Shown here: in pieces, positions 43,325 to 52,400 of the stretch
How positions within the stretch are numbered: the stretch's first letter is position 1
Layout: each line of letters begins with the position of its first letter
From: Dyella amyloliquefaciens
GTDB lineage: Bacteria > Pseudomonadota > Gammaproteobacteria > Xanthomonadales > Rhodanobacteraceae
Length of the DNA: 64,000 nucleotides
Direction of reading: 5' to 3'
NCBI RefSeq assembly: GCF_004296575.1
Contig: NZ_SAYT01000001.1
Span: 124,001 to 188,000 of the forward strand
Translations under genes and position numbers: made by a program
Notes under the pieces: model-generated
Told to the model about the DNA's origin: nothing
The model's input: the letters and a program-made list of their open reading frames with translations, nothing else
Database searches by the model: none

Positions 43325-44518
43325 ATGCTCGACGCAGTCCTCAATTTCCTGTCCAACGGCCTGACGCACGCCGGTTGGCTCAGCATGACGATCTACATGC
43401 TGATCATGACCCAGCTCACCATCTTCACGGTGACGCTGTACCTGCACCGCTGCCAGACCCATCGCGGCGTGGATCTGCACCCGGTGGTGTCGCACTTCTT
43501 CCGCTTCTGGGGCTGGCTCACCACGGGCATGGTCACCAAGGAGTGGGTGGCGGTGCATCGCAAGCACCACGCCAAGGTCGAGACCGAGGAAGATCCGCAT
43601 AGCCCGCAGATCTACGGCATCAAGAAGGTGTTCTGGGACGGCGTGTCGCTGTACCGCGACGCCAGCGAAGTGAAGGAAGACCTCGAGAAGTACGGCCGCG
43701 GCACGCCGGACGACTGGCTCGAGCGCAACCTCTATGGCGCCCATCCGTATTGGGGCCCGACCCTGATGCTGATCATCAGCCTCGCGCTGTTCGGCGTGAT
43801 CGGTGCTGCCCTGTGGGCCCTGCAGATGATCTGGATCCCGTTCTGGGCCGCCGGTTTCGTCAATGGTGTCGGCCACTGGTGGGGCTACCGCAACTTCGAG
43901 AGCGCCGACACCGCGACCAACCTCATTCCGTGGGGTTTCTGGATCGGTGGCGAAGAGCTGCACAACAACCACCACGCCTTCCCGAGCTCGGCCAAGTTCG
44001 CCCTGCGCAAGTGGGAGTTCGACATCGGCTGGGCTGCCATCTGCGCGCTGCGCGCCGTTGGCCTGGCCAAGGTGCTGCGCGTGGCGCCGACGCTCGACGT
44101 CCGCCCGAACGTGCACCTGCCCGATGCCGAGACGCTCAAGGGCGTGCTGACGCACCGCTTCGCCGCGATGACGGACTTCTACCGCAACGTGATCATGCCG
44201 ACCCTGCGCGATGAAGCGCAGCACGCCGGCGAGAACATCAAGGCGGTACCGCGTCGCATGCGTCGCGCGCTGGCCGACGGTGGTCGCTGGCTGGACAGCG
44301 AAGGTCGCGATCGCATGCAGGCGGTGCTGGCCAAGCGTCCGACGCTCAACACCGTGTGCGATTTCCGCGCCCGCCTCGCCGCCCTGATGGAGCAGCGTGG
44401 TGCCGACCAGGCTCTCAAGGGCCTGCAGCAGTGGATCGCCGAGGCCGAGCAGAGCGGTATCCGTGCCTTGCAGGAATTCGCTGGCCGCCTGAAGAGTTAT
44501 TCAGTCGCCAACGCCTGA
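43325..44518 (+). CDS. Acyl-CoA (delta-9) fatty acid desaturase
   Basis: 397 residues, membrane di-iron desaturase. The three histidine boxes are HRCQTHRG (HxxxxH type), HRKHH and ELHNNHHAFP. Helices flank them at about 15-35, 55-70 and 140-180. The last 130 residues form a soluble helical tail seen in Pseudomonas DesB/DesC-like and Xanthomonas desaturases. It makes monounsaturated acyl chains from saturated acyl-CoA with O2. A short palindrome TGAAATTTCA (43295-43304) lies 20 bases before the start. Confidence 0.9.
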   Translation: MLDAVLNFLSNGLTHAGWLSMTIYMLIMTQLTIFTVTLYLHRCQTHRGVDLHPVVSHFFRFWGWLTTGMVTKEWVAVHRKHHAKVETEEDPHSPQIYGIKKVFWDGVSLYRDASEVKEDLEKYGRGTPDDWLERNLYGAHPYWGPTLMLIISLALFGVIGAALWALQMIWIPFWAAGFVNGVGHWWGYRNFESADTATNLIPWGFWIGGEELHNNHHAFPSSAKFALRKWEFDIGWAAICALRAVGLAKVLRVAPTLDVRPNVHLPDAETLKGVLTHRFAAMTDFYRNVIMPTLRDEAQHAGENIKAVPRRMRRALADGGRWLDSEGRDRMQAVLAKRPTLNTVCDFRARLAALMEQRGADQALKGLQQWIAEAEQSGIRALQEFAGRLKSYSVANA

Positions 44519-44540
44519 TCGACGCGATGCGTTGCATCGA

Positions 44541-44567
44541 AAAGCCCGCCGCAAGGCGGGCTTTTTT
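44541..44567 (+). terminator. Intrinsic terminator of the desaturase gene
   Basis: AAGCCCGCC, loop GCAA, GGCGGGCTT, then a T6 run. Placed 22 bases after the stop. Confidence 0.88.
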
Positions 44568-44640
44568 GTGCGCGGCATTTCCATGTGGCCCCCGGCTCGG
44601 TTTTAATCGGGAGTGAGTCGGCGACGGGAAGGGTGCGCGG

Positions 44641-45753
44641 ATGGGCTTGCGGGTGGTGGTGATCGGTGCAACCGGCGTATTCGGGTCGCGCATCGCGCGG
44701 CGGCTCGCGCACGATGCCCGCTTCGAACTGATCCTGGCGGCGCGGCGCGCAGAGTCGCTGGAAGCGCTGTATGCATCCATCGGCGATTCGCGGCTGCAGG
44801 TGGCCACGCTCGATGCCGGGCATCCGAACTTCCGCCACGCGCTGGCGGCACTGCGCCCGCAGCTGGTGATCCACACCGCCGGCCCGTTCCAGGGGCAGGA
44901 CTATGGCGTCGCCGAAGCGTGCATGGCATGTGGCAGCCACTACATCGATCTCGCGGACGGGCGCGGTTTCGTCAGTGGTTTTGATCGGCTCGACAAGCAG
45001 GCGTGGCGTGCGGGCTGCCTGCTGGTGAGTGGTGCTTCCAGCGTGCCAGCGCTCAGTGCCGCGGTGGTCGACGCCTTGCTGCCGCGCTTCGCCAAGCTCG
45101 AAGCGATCGAGCACGCCATCAATCCGGGCAACCGCACACCGCGCGGCGATGCGACCGTGGCTTCGATCCTCGGTTATTGCGGTCGTCCGATCCGCGTGTG
45201 GCGCAACGGTGGTTGGGATGAAGCGCATGGCTGGATGGACAGCCGGCGCCAGGTGTTCCCTTTCGGCCAGCGACGCGTGGGCGTGTGTGATGTCCCCGAT
45301 CTGGAACTGTTCCCCGCGCGCTACCCGCAGGTGCGCACCGTGTTGTTCCGTGCCGGCCTGGAGTTGCCGCTGCTGCAATGGGCGACCTGGAGCATGGCAG
45401 TGCTGGTGCGGATGGGTGTGGTTCGCGATCTCTCGCGCCACGCGCCGACGTTGCGTCGCCTGAGCGAGCGTTTCGTGACTTTCGGCTCGGATGTGGGCGG
45501 CATGGCCGTGGAGTTGCGCGGCCAGGATCGGGCAGGTGAGCCGCTGCATCTTCGCTGGTGGCTCGATGCCGACGCCGGCGATGGTCCGCAGGTGCCGGTA
45601 ACGCCCGCGATCGTGCTGGCGCGCCGCCTGGCCGATGGATTGATCGATAAGAAAGGCGCGATGCCCTGCATGGGCCTGCTGACGCTGGAGCAGATCGTCG
45701 AGGGCTTCGACGGGTTCGCGTTGCGGACGGGGCTGGAGACGGTCAGTCGATGA
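44641..45753 (+). CDS. Saccharopine-dehydrogenase-like NAD(P)-binding protein
   Basis: 370 residues. N-terminal Rossmann start VVVIGATGVFGSRIARRLA (glycines 9, 12, 15), a short-range RRAESL nucleotide site, and VIHTAGPFQGQDYGVAEAC, which is the conserved active-site region of saccharopine-dehydrogenase/trans-acting enoyl reductase-like proteins. DLADGRGFVSGFDRLDKQA continues the pattern. The C-terminal half (about 220-340) is a distinct oligomerisation domain. Substrate unknown. It converges, with an 11-base 3' overlap, on the DCC protein gene, and these three genes probably belong to one function. Confidence 0.82.
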   Translation: MGLRVVVIGATGVFGSRIARRLAHDARFELILAARRAESLEALYASIGDSRLQVATLDAGHPNFRHALAALRPQLVIHTAGPFQGQDYGVAEACMACGSHYIDLADGRGFVSGFDRLDKQAWRAGCLLVSGASSVPALSAAVVDALLPRFAKLEAIEHAINPGNRTPRGDATVASILGYCGRPIRVWRNGGWDEAHGWMDSRRQVFPFGQRRVGVCDVPDLELFPARYPQVRTVLFRAGLELPLLQWATWSMAVLVRMGVVRDLSRHAPTLRRLSERFVTFGSDVGGMAVELRGQDRAGEPLHLRWWLDADAGDGPQVPVTPAIVLARRLADGLIDKKGAMPCMGLLTLEQIVEGFDGFALRTGLETVSR

Positions 45754-46156
45754 AACGCCAGGCCTCGTCCGGTGCTGGCAACCGGCACTGGTCGCGCTTG
45801 CCGAACAGGCGATAGCGGTGGCGTGCGACCCACCGGTAGAGCGGATCGCGCAGCGCCGTGGGCACGGTGCGCATCAGCGAGCCGGCGACGTGCCAGCGGC
45901 CGCCGAGTTGCCGCAGCACGCGGGCGATCGCGTCGGTATTGCTGTAACCGATGCCGTCCTGAACCAGCAGGAACGATGACGGATCATCCGGCGACAGGCC
46001 GTGCGCCATCAGCAGCGCGCGTCCTTCCACGCCTTGCATCGCGGCCAGCCGGAAACGGCCTTCGCGATCGTGGCGCAGGATGAAATCGACCCAGCGGCTG
46101 CACAGCATGCAGACGCCATCAAACACGATGACGGGATGACTGAGGTCAGCGGACAT
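45743..46156 (-). CDS. DCC-family thiol-disulfide oxidoreductase-like protein
   Basis: 137 residues. The family signature DGVCMLCS, with Cys16 and Cys19, lies after a first beta strand; LRHDREGRFRLAAMQG and a C-terminal WVARHRYRLFGKRDQC complete the DCC (DUF393) pattern. These are thioredoxin-like proteins of unproven redox role. ATG 46156 overlaps the upstream gene's stop by 11 bases, indicating coupling. The 3' end overlaps the convergent gene by 11 bases. Confidence 0.88.
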   Translation of the reverse strand: MSADLSHPVIVFDGVCMLCSRWVDFILRHDREGRFRLAAMQGVEGRALLMAHGLSPDDPSSFLLVQDGIGYSNTDAIARVLRQLGGRWHVAGSLMRTVPTALRDPLYRWVARHRYRLFGKRDQCRLPAPDEAWRFID

Positions 46157-46688
46157 GGTCGATCTCCAGCCAGCCACGATAGGCGATCAGTCGACCGATG
46201 CCCGGCAGGCGGGTGTCGATGTCGAAGGCATAGCGACCTTCGTGCGCACCGCTGCGTGACAGCACATGGCCGCAAAGTGCGCGTGGCAAAGGCAGGCCCA
46301 GCATGCTGACGCGCCGCAGCTGCCAGTCGATGGCGTGGCCGTCGCGATGCAGGGAGAAGTGCAGCGATACCGGTCCCAGTCGCTCGCGCAGCGCGGTCCC
46401 GTCGCCGGGCTGCAAGGTGGAGCGCATCTGTCCGCGCGCAAAGCGACGGGTCCAGGTTTCCCGCTGCCCGTTGCGCTCGATGGTGAGGGCGATGGCCTGG
46501 TCGGCGCCGGGTTCGGGCAAGCTCAGGATCCGGCGCAGCAGGCGCGCCAGCAGATGCGTGTCGCCGTCGACCTGCGCGGTGCCGCTGGCCTCCAGCACTT
46601 CGCCTTCGCCGTGCATGCGTTGCACCGTCGGCGCGAGCTTCGACCAGTCCGTGGCGTCCAGCAGGGAGGGAAACAGGGCAGGTGCCAT
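46146..46688 (-). CDS. DUF4166-like domain protein
   Basis: 180 residues, soluble. The pattern MAPALFPSLLDATDWSKLAP, followed by QRMHGEGEVLEASGTAQVD and WTRRFARGQMRSTLQPGDG, is like the DUF4166 domain, often found C-terminal to saccharopine-dehydrogenase-like proteins. Here it stands as a separate gene, followed by the DCC gene and facing the dehydrogenase-like gene. The family assignment is from memory of its pattern and not certain. No catalytic residues are known. Confidence 0.6.
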   Translation of the reverse strand: MAPALFPSLLDATDWSKLAPTVQRMHGEGEVLEASGTAQVDGDTHLLARLLRRILSLPEPGADQAIALTIERNGQRETWTRRFARGQMRSTLQPGDGTALRERLGPVSLHFSLHRDGHAIDWQLRRVSMLGLPLPRALCGHVLSRSGAHEGRYAFDIDTRLPGIGRLIAYRGWLEIDHVR

Positions 46689-46731
46689 GTCGCCATCATG
46701 CGGTGGGCTCGCGATGTCCGGCAAGCGCCAG

Positions 46732-46893
46732 CTCGTCATTCCGGTGCAGGCCGGAATCCAGTGCGACGGTGGCCGGATTTCGCGATACGACAGCCGGCGA
46801 CTGGCGTTGTCGCCAAGAGCACGTTGTGGCGGTAACTGGATGACCAGCCTCCGGCTGTTATCAGGGCGTCGCCGGTCTGCGCCGGAATGACGG
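46732..46893. repeat. Decayed pair of the CTCGTCAT...ATCCAG repeat family
   Basis: Arm 46732-46761 (CTCGTCATTCC ... GGAATCCAG) resembles the exact 30-mer at 37161. The opposite end, GCCGGAATGACGG near 46880-46893, is a partner remnant. In the 335-base gap 46689-47023 only these repeats, a terminator and a long hairpin are seen. Confidence 0.5.
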
Positions 46894-46910
46894 GGTGCAG
46901 AACATGGGCA

Positions 46911-46942
46911 ACAAAAAACCCGCCTTGCGGCGGGCTTTTTGT
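46911..46942. terminator. Intrinsic terminator of the rpmB-rpmG operon
   Basis: CCCGCC/GGCGGG stem with TTGC loop, A6 on one side and T5 on the other. On the minus strand a T6 tract follows the stem, about 80 bases after the rpmG stop. Confidence 0.8.
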
Positions 46943-46964
46943 TGGTAAGGCACAAGTCGCTGGA

Positions 46965-47027
46965 CCCCTGCGTTCGCAGGGGTGAACAACGGTAAGCCAC
47001 GCGCTAGGCGCGTGGACCGTTGTTCAC
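46965..47027. repeat. Two tandem hairpins, one overlapping the rpmG stop codon
   Basis: First hairpin: CCCCTGCG-TT-CGCAGGGG (46965-46982). Second: GTGAACAACGGT...ACCGTTGTTCAC plus inner CCACGCGC/GCGCGTGG around TAG (46982-47027), a 20-bp stem with one AAG bulge. The last bases are the rpmG stop region. Confidence 0.65.
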
Positions 47028-47191
47028 TTGATCTTGCCTTCCTTGTAGATCACGTGCTTGCGAACCACCGGATCGTACTTCTTGAACTCGAACTTTTCCG
47101 GGGTGTTCTTCTTGTTCTTCTGCGTGGTGTAGAAGTGGCCGGTGCCGGCCGAAGAGATCAGGCGGATCTTGTCTTGCTTGCTGTTAGCCAT
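47024..47191 (-). CDS. rpmG: 50S ribosomal protein L33 (zinc-free form)
   Basis: 55 residues, too short for most ORF lists. It starts [20 protein letters not shown] and continues [17 protein letters not shown]-like L33 sequence to KEGKIK. It has no cysteines, so it is the zinc-independent type. It lies 10 bases after rpmB on the same strand, the usual rpmB-rpmG order. The stop TGA is inside a long inverted repeat. Confidence 0.95.
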   Translation of the reverse strand: MANSKQDKIRLISSAGTGHFYTTQKNKKNTPEKFEFKKYDPVVRKHVIYKEGKIK

Positions 47192-47201
47192 GGCTCAATC
47201 C

Positions 47202-47438
47202 TCAGATCTTTTCGCCGCGGGCACGCAGGTCGGCGAGGACGGACTCGATGCCGTTCTTGTCGATCGTGCGCAGGGCGTGGTTGGAAACGCGCAGCTTCAC
47301 CCAGCGGTTTTCGCTCGGGACCCAGAAGCGGCGCTCGTGCAGGTTCGGCAACCAGCGGCGGCGGGTCTTGTTGTTAGCGTGCGAGACGTTGTTACCAGTC
47401 TGCACACCCTTTCCGGTGACTTGGCAAATACGGGCCAT
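47202..47438 (-). CDS. rpmB: 50S ribosomal protein L28
   Basis: 78 residues, complete: [20 protein letters not shown], then [18 protein letters not shown] and a C-terminal [16 protein letters not shown]. The [19 protein letters not shown] block is the family signature. Strong ribosome site AGGAGGT six bases before the start. First gene of the rpmB-rpmG operon. Confidence 0.97.
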   Translation of the reverse strand: MARICQVTGKGVQTGNNVSHANNKTRRRWLPNLHERRFWVPSENRWVKLRVSNHALRTIDKNGIESVLADLRARGEKI

Positions 47439-47614
47439 GATGACCTCCTGTAGGGCGCCCTGGGGCGCGTTTGCCCCCCGTTAGCCAGGGCGGCATCGGC
47501 CCAGCGGCGCAAGCGCCACGCGATGCTGGAGATGGAGCTTTTCGCGTCTGCCGTAAGGCCCGCATCGCGTTGCGGGGGTGCCCGAAGAGTCGGGTCGGCA
47601 TGGTCGAGCCGCGT

Positions 47615-47644
47615 ATTCTCCCCCAGAAACAGCGCTGTGCGCAA
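47615..47644 (-). promoter_or_regulatory. Probable promoter of rpmB-rpmG
   Basis: Minus-strand TTGCGC (47639-47644), 18-base spacer, GAGAAT (47615-47620). It leaves a leader of about 170 bases containing GC hairpins (CCCGCA/TGCGGG and GGGGC/GCCCC). The remaining part of 47439-47752 holds the secB leader, in which GTGAAA/TTTTCAC (47693-47723) forms an imperfect inverted repeat. Confidence 0.45.
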
Positions 47645-47752
47645 GTTTTGCTCAATCGGGCACCTGTCCGCATGGCGGCCCGCGGGGATGTGTGAAAGAA
47701 TCAAACTCTTTGCGTTTTCACGTACAGCACACTTTTCGAAGAGGAATACCCC

Positions 47753-48244
47753 ATGGCAGACGTCGCCGCCAACGGCCAGGCCAACGCGCCGCAGCTCGTG
47801 CTGCAGAAGATCTATGTGAAGGACGTCTCCTTCGAGGCACCCAACGCGCCGCAGATCTTCCAGGAGGTGGGCGAGACCGAGCAGCAGCCGCAGGTGCAGC
47901 TGAACCTCGGCCAGAAGTCGGTGGACCTGGGCAACGACATGTATGAAGTCGTGCTCAGCCTGACCCTGACCTGCACCCTGGGCGAGCGCACGGCTTATCT
48001 GGCCGAAGTGCACCAGGCCGGCGTATTCGGCATCGCCGGTTTCGCCGAGGAAGACCTGGCCGGCATCCTCAGCAGCTACTGCCCGAACCTGCTGTTCCCG
48101 TATGCGCGCCAGATGCTGTCGTCGCTGGTGCTCGAGGGCGGCTTCCCGCCGTTCCTGCTGCAGCCGATCAATTTCGATGCGCTGTATGCCGAACAGCAGC
48201 GCCGCATCCTCAGCGGCAGCGCCGCCCCGACGCTCAACAGCTGA
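47753..48244 (+). CDS. secB: Protein-export chaperone SecB
   Basis: 163 residues. IYVKDVSFEAPNAPQIF opens the fold; LSLTLTCTLGERTAYLAEVHQAGVF and the ILSSYCPNLLFPYARQ segment are typical, and GGFPPFLLQPINFDALY is the SecA-binding region. SecB keeps preproteins unfolded and hands them to SecA, which fits the many exported proteins encoded here. Start ATG has GAGG 9 bases upstream. gpsA follows by 18 bases, the normal proteobacterial secB-gpsA pairing. Confidence 0.96.
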   Translation: MADVAANGQANAPQLVLQKIYVKDVSFEAPNAPQIFQEVGETEQQPQVQLNLGQKSVDLGNDMYEVVLSLTLTCTLGERTAYLAEVHQAGVFGIAGFAEEDLAGILSSYCPNLLFPYARQMLSSLVLEGGFPPFLLQPINFDALYAEQQRRILSGSAAPTLNS

Positions 48245-48262
48245 TCCGCAAGGGCCAAGCTC

Positions 48263-49291
48263 ATGGTTGAGCGTCCGACCCTTGCCGTCCTGGGTGCCGG
48301 CTCGTGGGGCACCGCGCTGGCGGCCTTGGCCGCCCGCAATCAAGTACCGACCCGGCTGTGGGGGCGTGATGCCCCTGCGCTGGCAGCGATGGCGCAAACC
48401 CGTCGCAACCAGCGCTACCTGCCCGACGTCGAGCTGCCTTCCGAGCTGACTTACGAGCCTGACCTCGCCGCCGCACTGCGTGGCGCCGAGGTCGTGTTGA
48501 TCGTGGTGCCCAGCCATGCGTTCGCCTCCATCCTGGAGGAGATCGCCCCGTGGCTGGAGTCCAATGCGCGCATCGCCTGGGCCACCAAGGGCTTCGAGCC
48601 GGGCACCGGCCGTTTCCTGCACGAACTGGTGGCCGAACGCTTCCCGGGTCGTGCGGCGGCGGTGGTCACCGGTCCGTCGTTCGCCAAGGAAGTGGCCTCC
48701 GGCATGCCGAGCGCCGTCACCGTGCATTCGGACGACGCTGCCTTCGCCCATGAGATGGCCCTGTTGCTGCACGCGCCGAACTTCCGCGCGTATTCCGGCA
48801 GCGATGTGCTGGGTGCCGAGCTTGGTGGCGCGATGAAGAACGTGCTGGCGGTCGCCACTGGCGTCGCTGACGGCATGGACCTGGGCCTCAATGCCCGTGC
48901 CGGCCTGATCACCCGCGGCATGAACGAGATGCTGCGCCTGGGCGTGGCCCTCGGCGCCCGACCGGAGACCCTGATGGGCCTCGCCGGCCTGGGCGACCTG
49001 GTGCTGACCTGTACCGGTGACCTGTCGCGCAACCGTCGCCTGGGTCTCGCACTGGGTCGCGGCAAGGCCATCGATGAGGCAGTGCGCGAGATCGGCCAGG
49101 TGGTCGAAAGCGTGCTCACCGCCGATGAAGTGATGCGCCTGGCCACCAAGCACGGCCTGGACCTGCCCATCAGCAGTGGCGTGCGCGCCGTGCTGCATGG
49201 CGAGGTCACCCCGGGCGAAGGCCTCAAGATGCTCATGAGCCGCGAGCAGAAGCCGGAATACCCCAAGGGCCTGTTCACGCCCGCCGCGTAA
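48263..49291 (+). CDS. gpsA: Glycerol-3-phosphate dehydrogenase [NAD(P)+]
   Basis: 342 residues. [10 protein letters not shown] at 11-20 binds the cofactor. [30 protein letters not shown] and the [16 protein letters not shown] catalytic lysine region are all present, and the substrate-loop [13 protein letters not shown] follows. It reduces dihydroxyacetone phosphate to sn-glycerol 3-phosphate, the substrate of PlsB. Co-transcribed with secB. Confidence 0.97.
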   Translation: MVERPTLAVLGAGSWGTALAALAARNQVPTRLWGRDAPALAAMAQTRRNQRYLPDVELPSELTYEPDLAAALRGAEVVLIVVPSHAFASILEEIAPWLESNARIAWATKGFEPGTGRFLHELVAERFPGRAAAVVTGPSFAKEVASGMPSAVTVHSDDAAFAHEMALLLHAPNFRAYSGSDVLGAELGGAMKNVLAVATGVADGMDLGLNARAGLITRGMNEMLRLGVALGARPETLMGLAGLGDLVLTCTGDLSRNRRLGLALGRGKAIDEAVREIGQVVESVLTADEVMRLATKHGLDLPISSGVRAVLHGEVTPGEGLKMLMSREQKPEYPKGLFTPAA

Positions 49292-49323
49292 GTTCGGTCC
49301 CAACGTGTTGCCCTTCGACTCTG

Positions 49324-49351
49324 AACGCCCGGTATGAAAAAACCGGGCGTT
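49324..49351 (+). terminator. Hairpin after gpsA
   Basis: AACGCCCGGT (49324-49333) pairs with ACCGGGCGTT (49342-49351), loop TGAAAAAA-like. No T run beyond. Confidence 0.5.
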
Positions 49352-49415
49352 GAGACGCGCACACGTGCAATAGCCTTGCTAAGCTGAATCTTTTGGTCGC
49401 CCTAGCGGACCGCGC

Positions 49416-52400
49416 ATGCAGTCACCGGACGATAAACGGCACGATCGTCAGACCCAGTCACGCAGCGACAGCGGCGATGCGGCGCTGCCCGGTGTCTGGC
49501 GGAAGCTGCTCGCCTCGCAGGCAGGCGCGGCGCCGCAGGAACGCGGCGTGCTCGGCTTCTTCCTCGAGGTGGTGCCGGAGGAGGGGGCGTCCTACGCACA
49601 CGTGGATGTCGCGCCCGTACTGCTGACCGTGGCCGAACAGGGGCGCTTCGTGCGTCCGTCGCCGCTGGACAGCAAGCACCTCGGCCAGCAGCAGCTGGAA
49701 CCCCACGAGCAGCGCCTGGCCGCCACCGTACTCGGCCTGCCGCAGAGCCTGCGCAAGAGCCGCAGCTATGCGCGGCTCGCCGGCCATGTCGGCGATGCGC
49801 TGCTGGCGGAAATCCTCGATACCTCGCCCTGCTTCCTTGGTGGCCTGGCCGGCCTGCGCCTGTCGCGCGGCAAGGGGCACCAGCTCAACTGGCAGTGGCA
49901 CCTGGAGAATGACGGCAGCCAGCGCCTGCAGCCGTGCCTGCCGACCAACCATCGCGTGCTGCGCATCGATGCCCTGTGGTACCTGGACGCCGAGCGCGCC
50001 GAGATGGGTCATCTGGAAGCGCCGCTGGAAGAGACCCAGTGGCTGGACCTGCCGCCGCTGAAGCACGAATACAGCCAGACCCTGCGCACCGCGCTGCCGC
50101 AGAGTCGCCTCTCGCACCGCCTGCCGCTGCCGCAGGTGCTCGGCGAGATGCGGCGCGCCGAACTGTCGCCCAAACCCGTGCTCACCCTGCATGCGCTGAC
50201 CCGTCACGCGCGCCTCGCCGCTGGTACGCCGCCGCTGGCCTATGCGCGCCTCGCCTTCGACTACGCGGGCGAGCGTCTGCCCGGTCGTGGTGGCGAGCCG
50301 CTGGTGCGGCGTGTGCGCAATGGCCAGCTGGTGGAGATCACCCGTCGCCGCGCCGAAGAGCTGTCCACCATGGAGCAGCTCGAGCGCGCCGGCCTCACGC
50401 CGGGCGTGGATACCGAAGGCCTGCCCTGGGATCTCGCCGACACGCTGCCCGACGACGCCTGGCTGTTTCCGGGCAAGGGCTATGCGGGTGCGCTCGAAGT
50501 GAACACGCCGGCGCGCTGGCTCGCGCTGCGTCCGAAGCTCGAGGGCGAAGGCTTCCTGCTCGAATACGCGCCCAGCTTCCCGTTCGAAGTGCTGGAAGGC
50601 CCGGTGCGCTGGTACGGCAACGCGGTGGAAGACACCGACGACCATGCCTTCGACCTGGAAATCGGCATCGAACTGGAAGGCAAGCGCCACAACCTGCTGC
50701 CCGCCGTGGCGCAGGCGCTGGCCGATCACCAGTTGAACCTGAGCCCGGTGCCGAACGAGCCCGAGGATGCCGTGTGGTACGCCCCGGTGGACGAGCGCCG
50801 CCGCGTGCCCGTGCGCCTGAAGGAGCTGCGCGGCCTGCTGGCGCCGCTGGCCGAATACCTCGAACGCCCGCGCCACAAGCTGCACCTGCCGCGCGTGCAG
50901 GCCGGCCGACTGGAAGAACTGGTCGAAGCACTGCCCAGCGGTGGCGAACTGGTCGCACCGGAAGCACTGCGTGGTTTCACCGCGCGTCTTCGCGATGCGG
51001 CCGAACGCGCCAGCGATGCCGTACCCGAAGGCCTCACTGTCGAATTGCGCCCGTACCAGCGTGAAGGCCTGCGCTGGTTGAATGCGCTCGCGGAGGCCGG
51101 TGTCGGCGGCGTGCTGGCCGACGACATGGGCCTGGGCAAGACGCTGCAGCTCATCACGCACCTGCTGGCGCTGAAGGAGCGCGGTGCGCTCACCGAGCCG
51201 GCGCTGGTCGTGGTGCCCACCAGCCTGATTCCGAACTGGCAGGCGGAAATCGCACGCTTCGCGCCGTCGCTGCGTGTGCTCGCGCTGCACGGCCCGCAGC
51301 GCGGCGGCGATTTCTCCCAGCTGGGCGCACAGGACATTGTGCTCACCAGCTATGCGCTGCTGCCGCGCGACGTGGTGACGCTGCGCAAGCAGCCGTTCGC
51401 GCTGATCGTGCTGGACGAAGCGCAGCAGGTGAAGAACCCGCGCACGCAGGCACGTCGTGCCGTGCTGAGCCTGCGCGCACCGCGCTGCGTCTGCCTCACC
51501 GGCACGCCGCTGGAAAACCATCTGGGTGAGCTGTGGTCGCAGGTCGACCTCGCCGTGCCCGGGCTGCTCGGTGACGAAGGCGCGTTCCGCCGCCACTACC
51601 GCATTCCGATCGAGCGTCATCGCGACACCGATTGCCAGGATCGCCTCAACCGTCGCCTCGCACCGTTCATCCTGCGTCGCACGAAGTCGCAGGTGGCGAA
51701 CGAGCTGCCGCCCAAGACCGAGATCACGCGCCGCGTGGTGCTGGAAGGTCGCCAACGCGAACTCTACGAAAGCCTGCGCCTGTCGCTGGCGGACGAACTG
51801 CGCGAGGTGATCGCGCAGCGCGGCATCGCGCACAGCGGCATCGTGGTGCTCGACGCGCTGCTGAAGCTGCGCCAGGTCTGCTGCGATCCGCGCCTGGTGA
51901 AACTGGAAGCGGCCCGTGGCGTGCGCGATTCGGCCAAGTTCGAATTGCTGATGGACATGTTGCCCGCGCTGCTCGCCGAAGGCCGCAAGGTGCTGCTGTT
52001 CTCGCAGTTCACCGAAATGCTCAAGCTCATCTCGCACGAGCTGGATCGCCGCCGCATCCGCTACGTCACGCTCACCGGTGAAACGCGCGACCGCGCCGAG
52101 CCGGTGCGCCAGTTCCAGGAAGGCGAAGCGCCGCTGTTCCTGCTGTCACTGAAGGCCGGCGGCGTGGGCCTCAACCTCACCGCCGCCGACACCGTCATCC
52201 ACTACGACCCATGGTGGAACCCCGCCGCCGAAGCGCAGGCTTCCGATCGCGCGCACCGCATCGGCCAGGACAAGCCGGTGTTCGTGTTCCGCCTGATCAC
52301 CGGCGGCACGGTGGAGGAGCGCATCGAGGAGCTGAAGGCGCGCAAGGCGGAGCTGGCGGAGGCGGTGTTGGAGGGTGGTGGCACGCGGGAGAGGTTGAGC

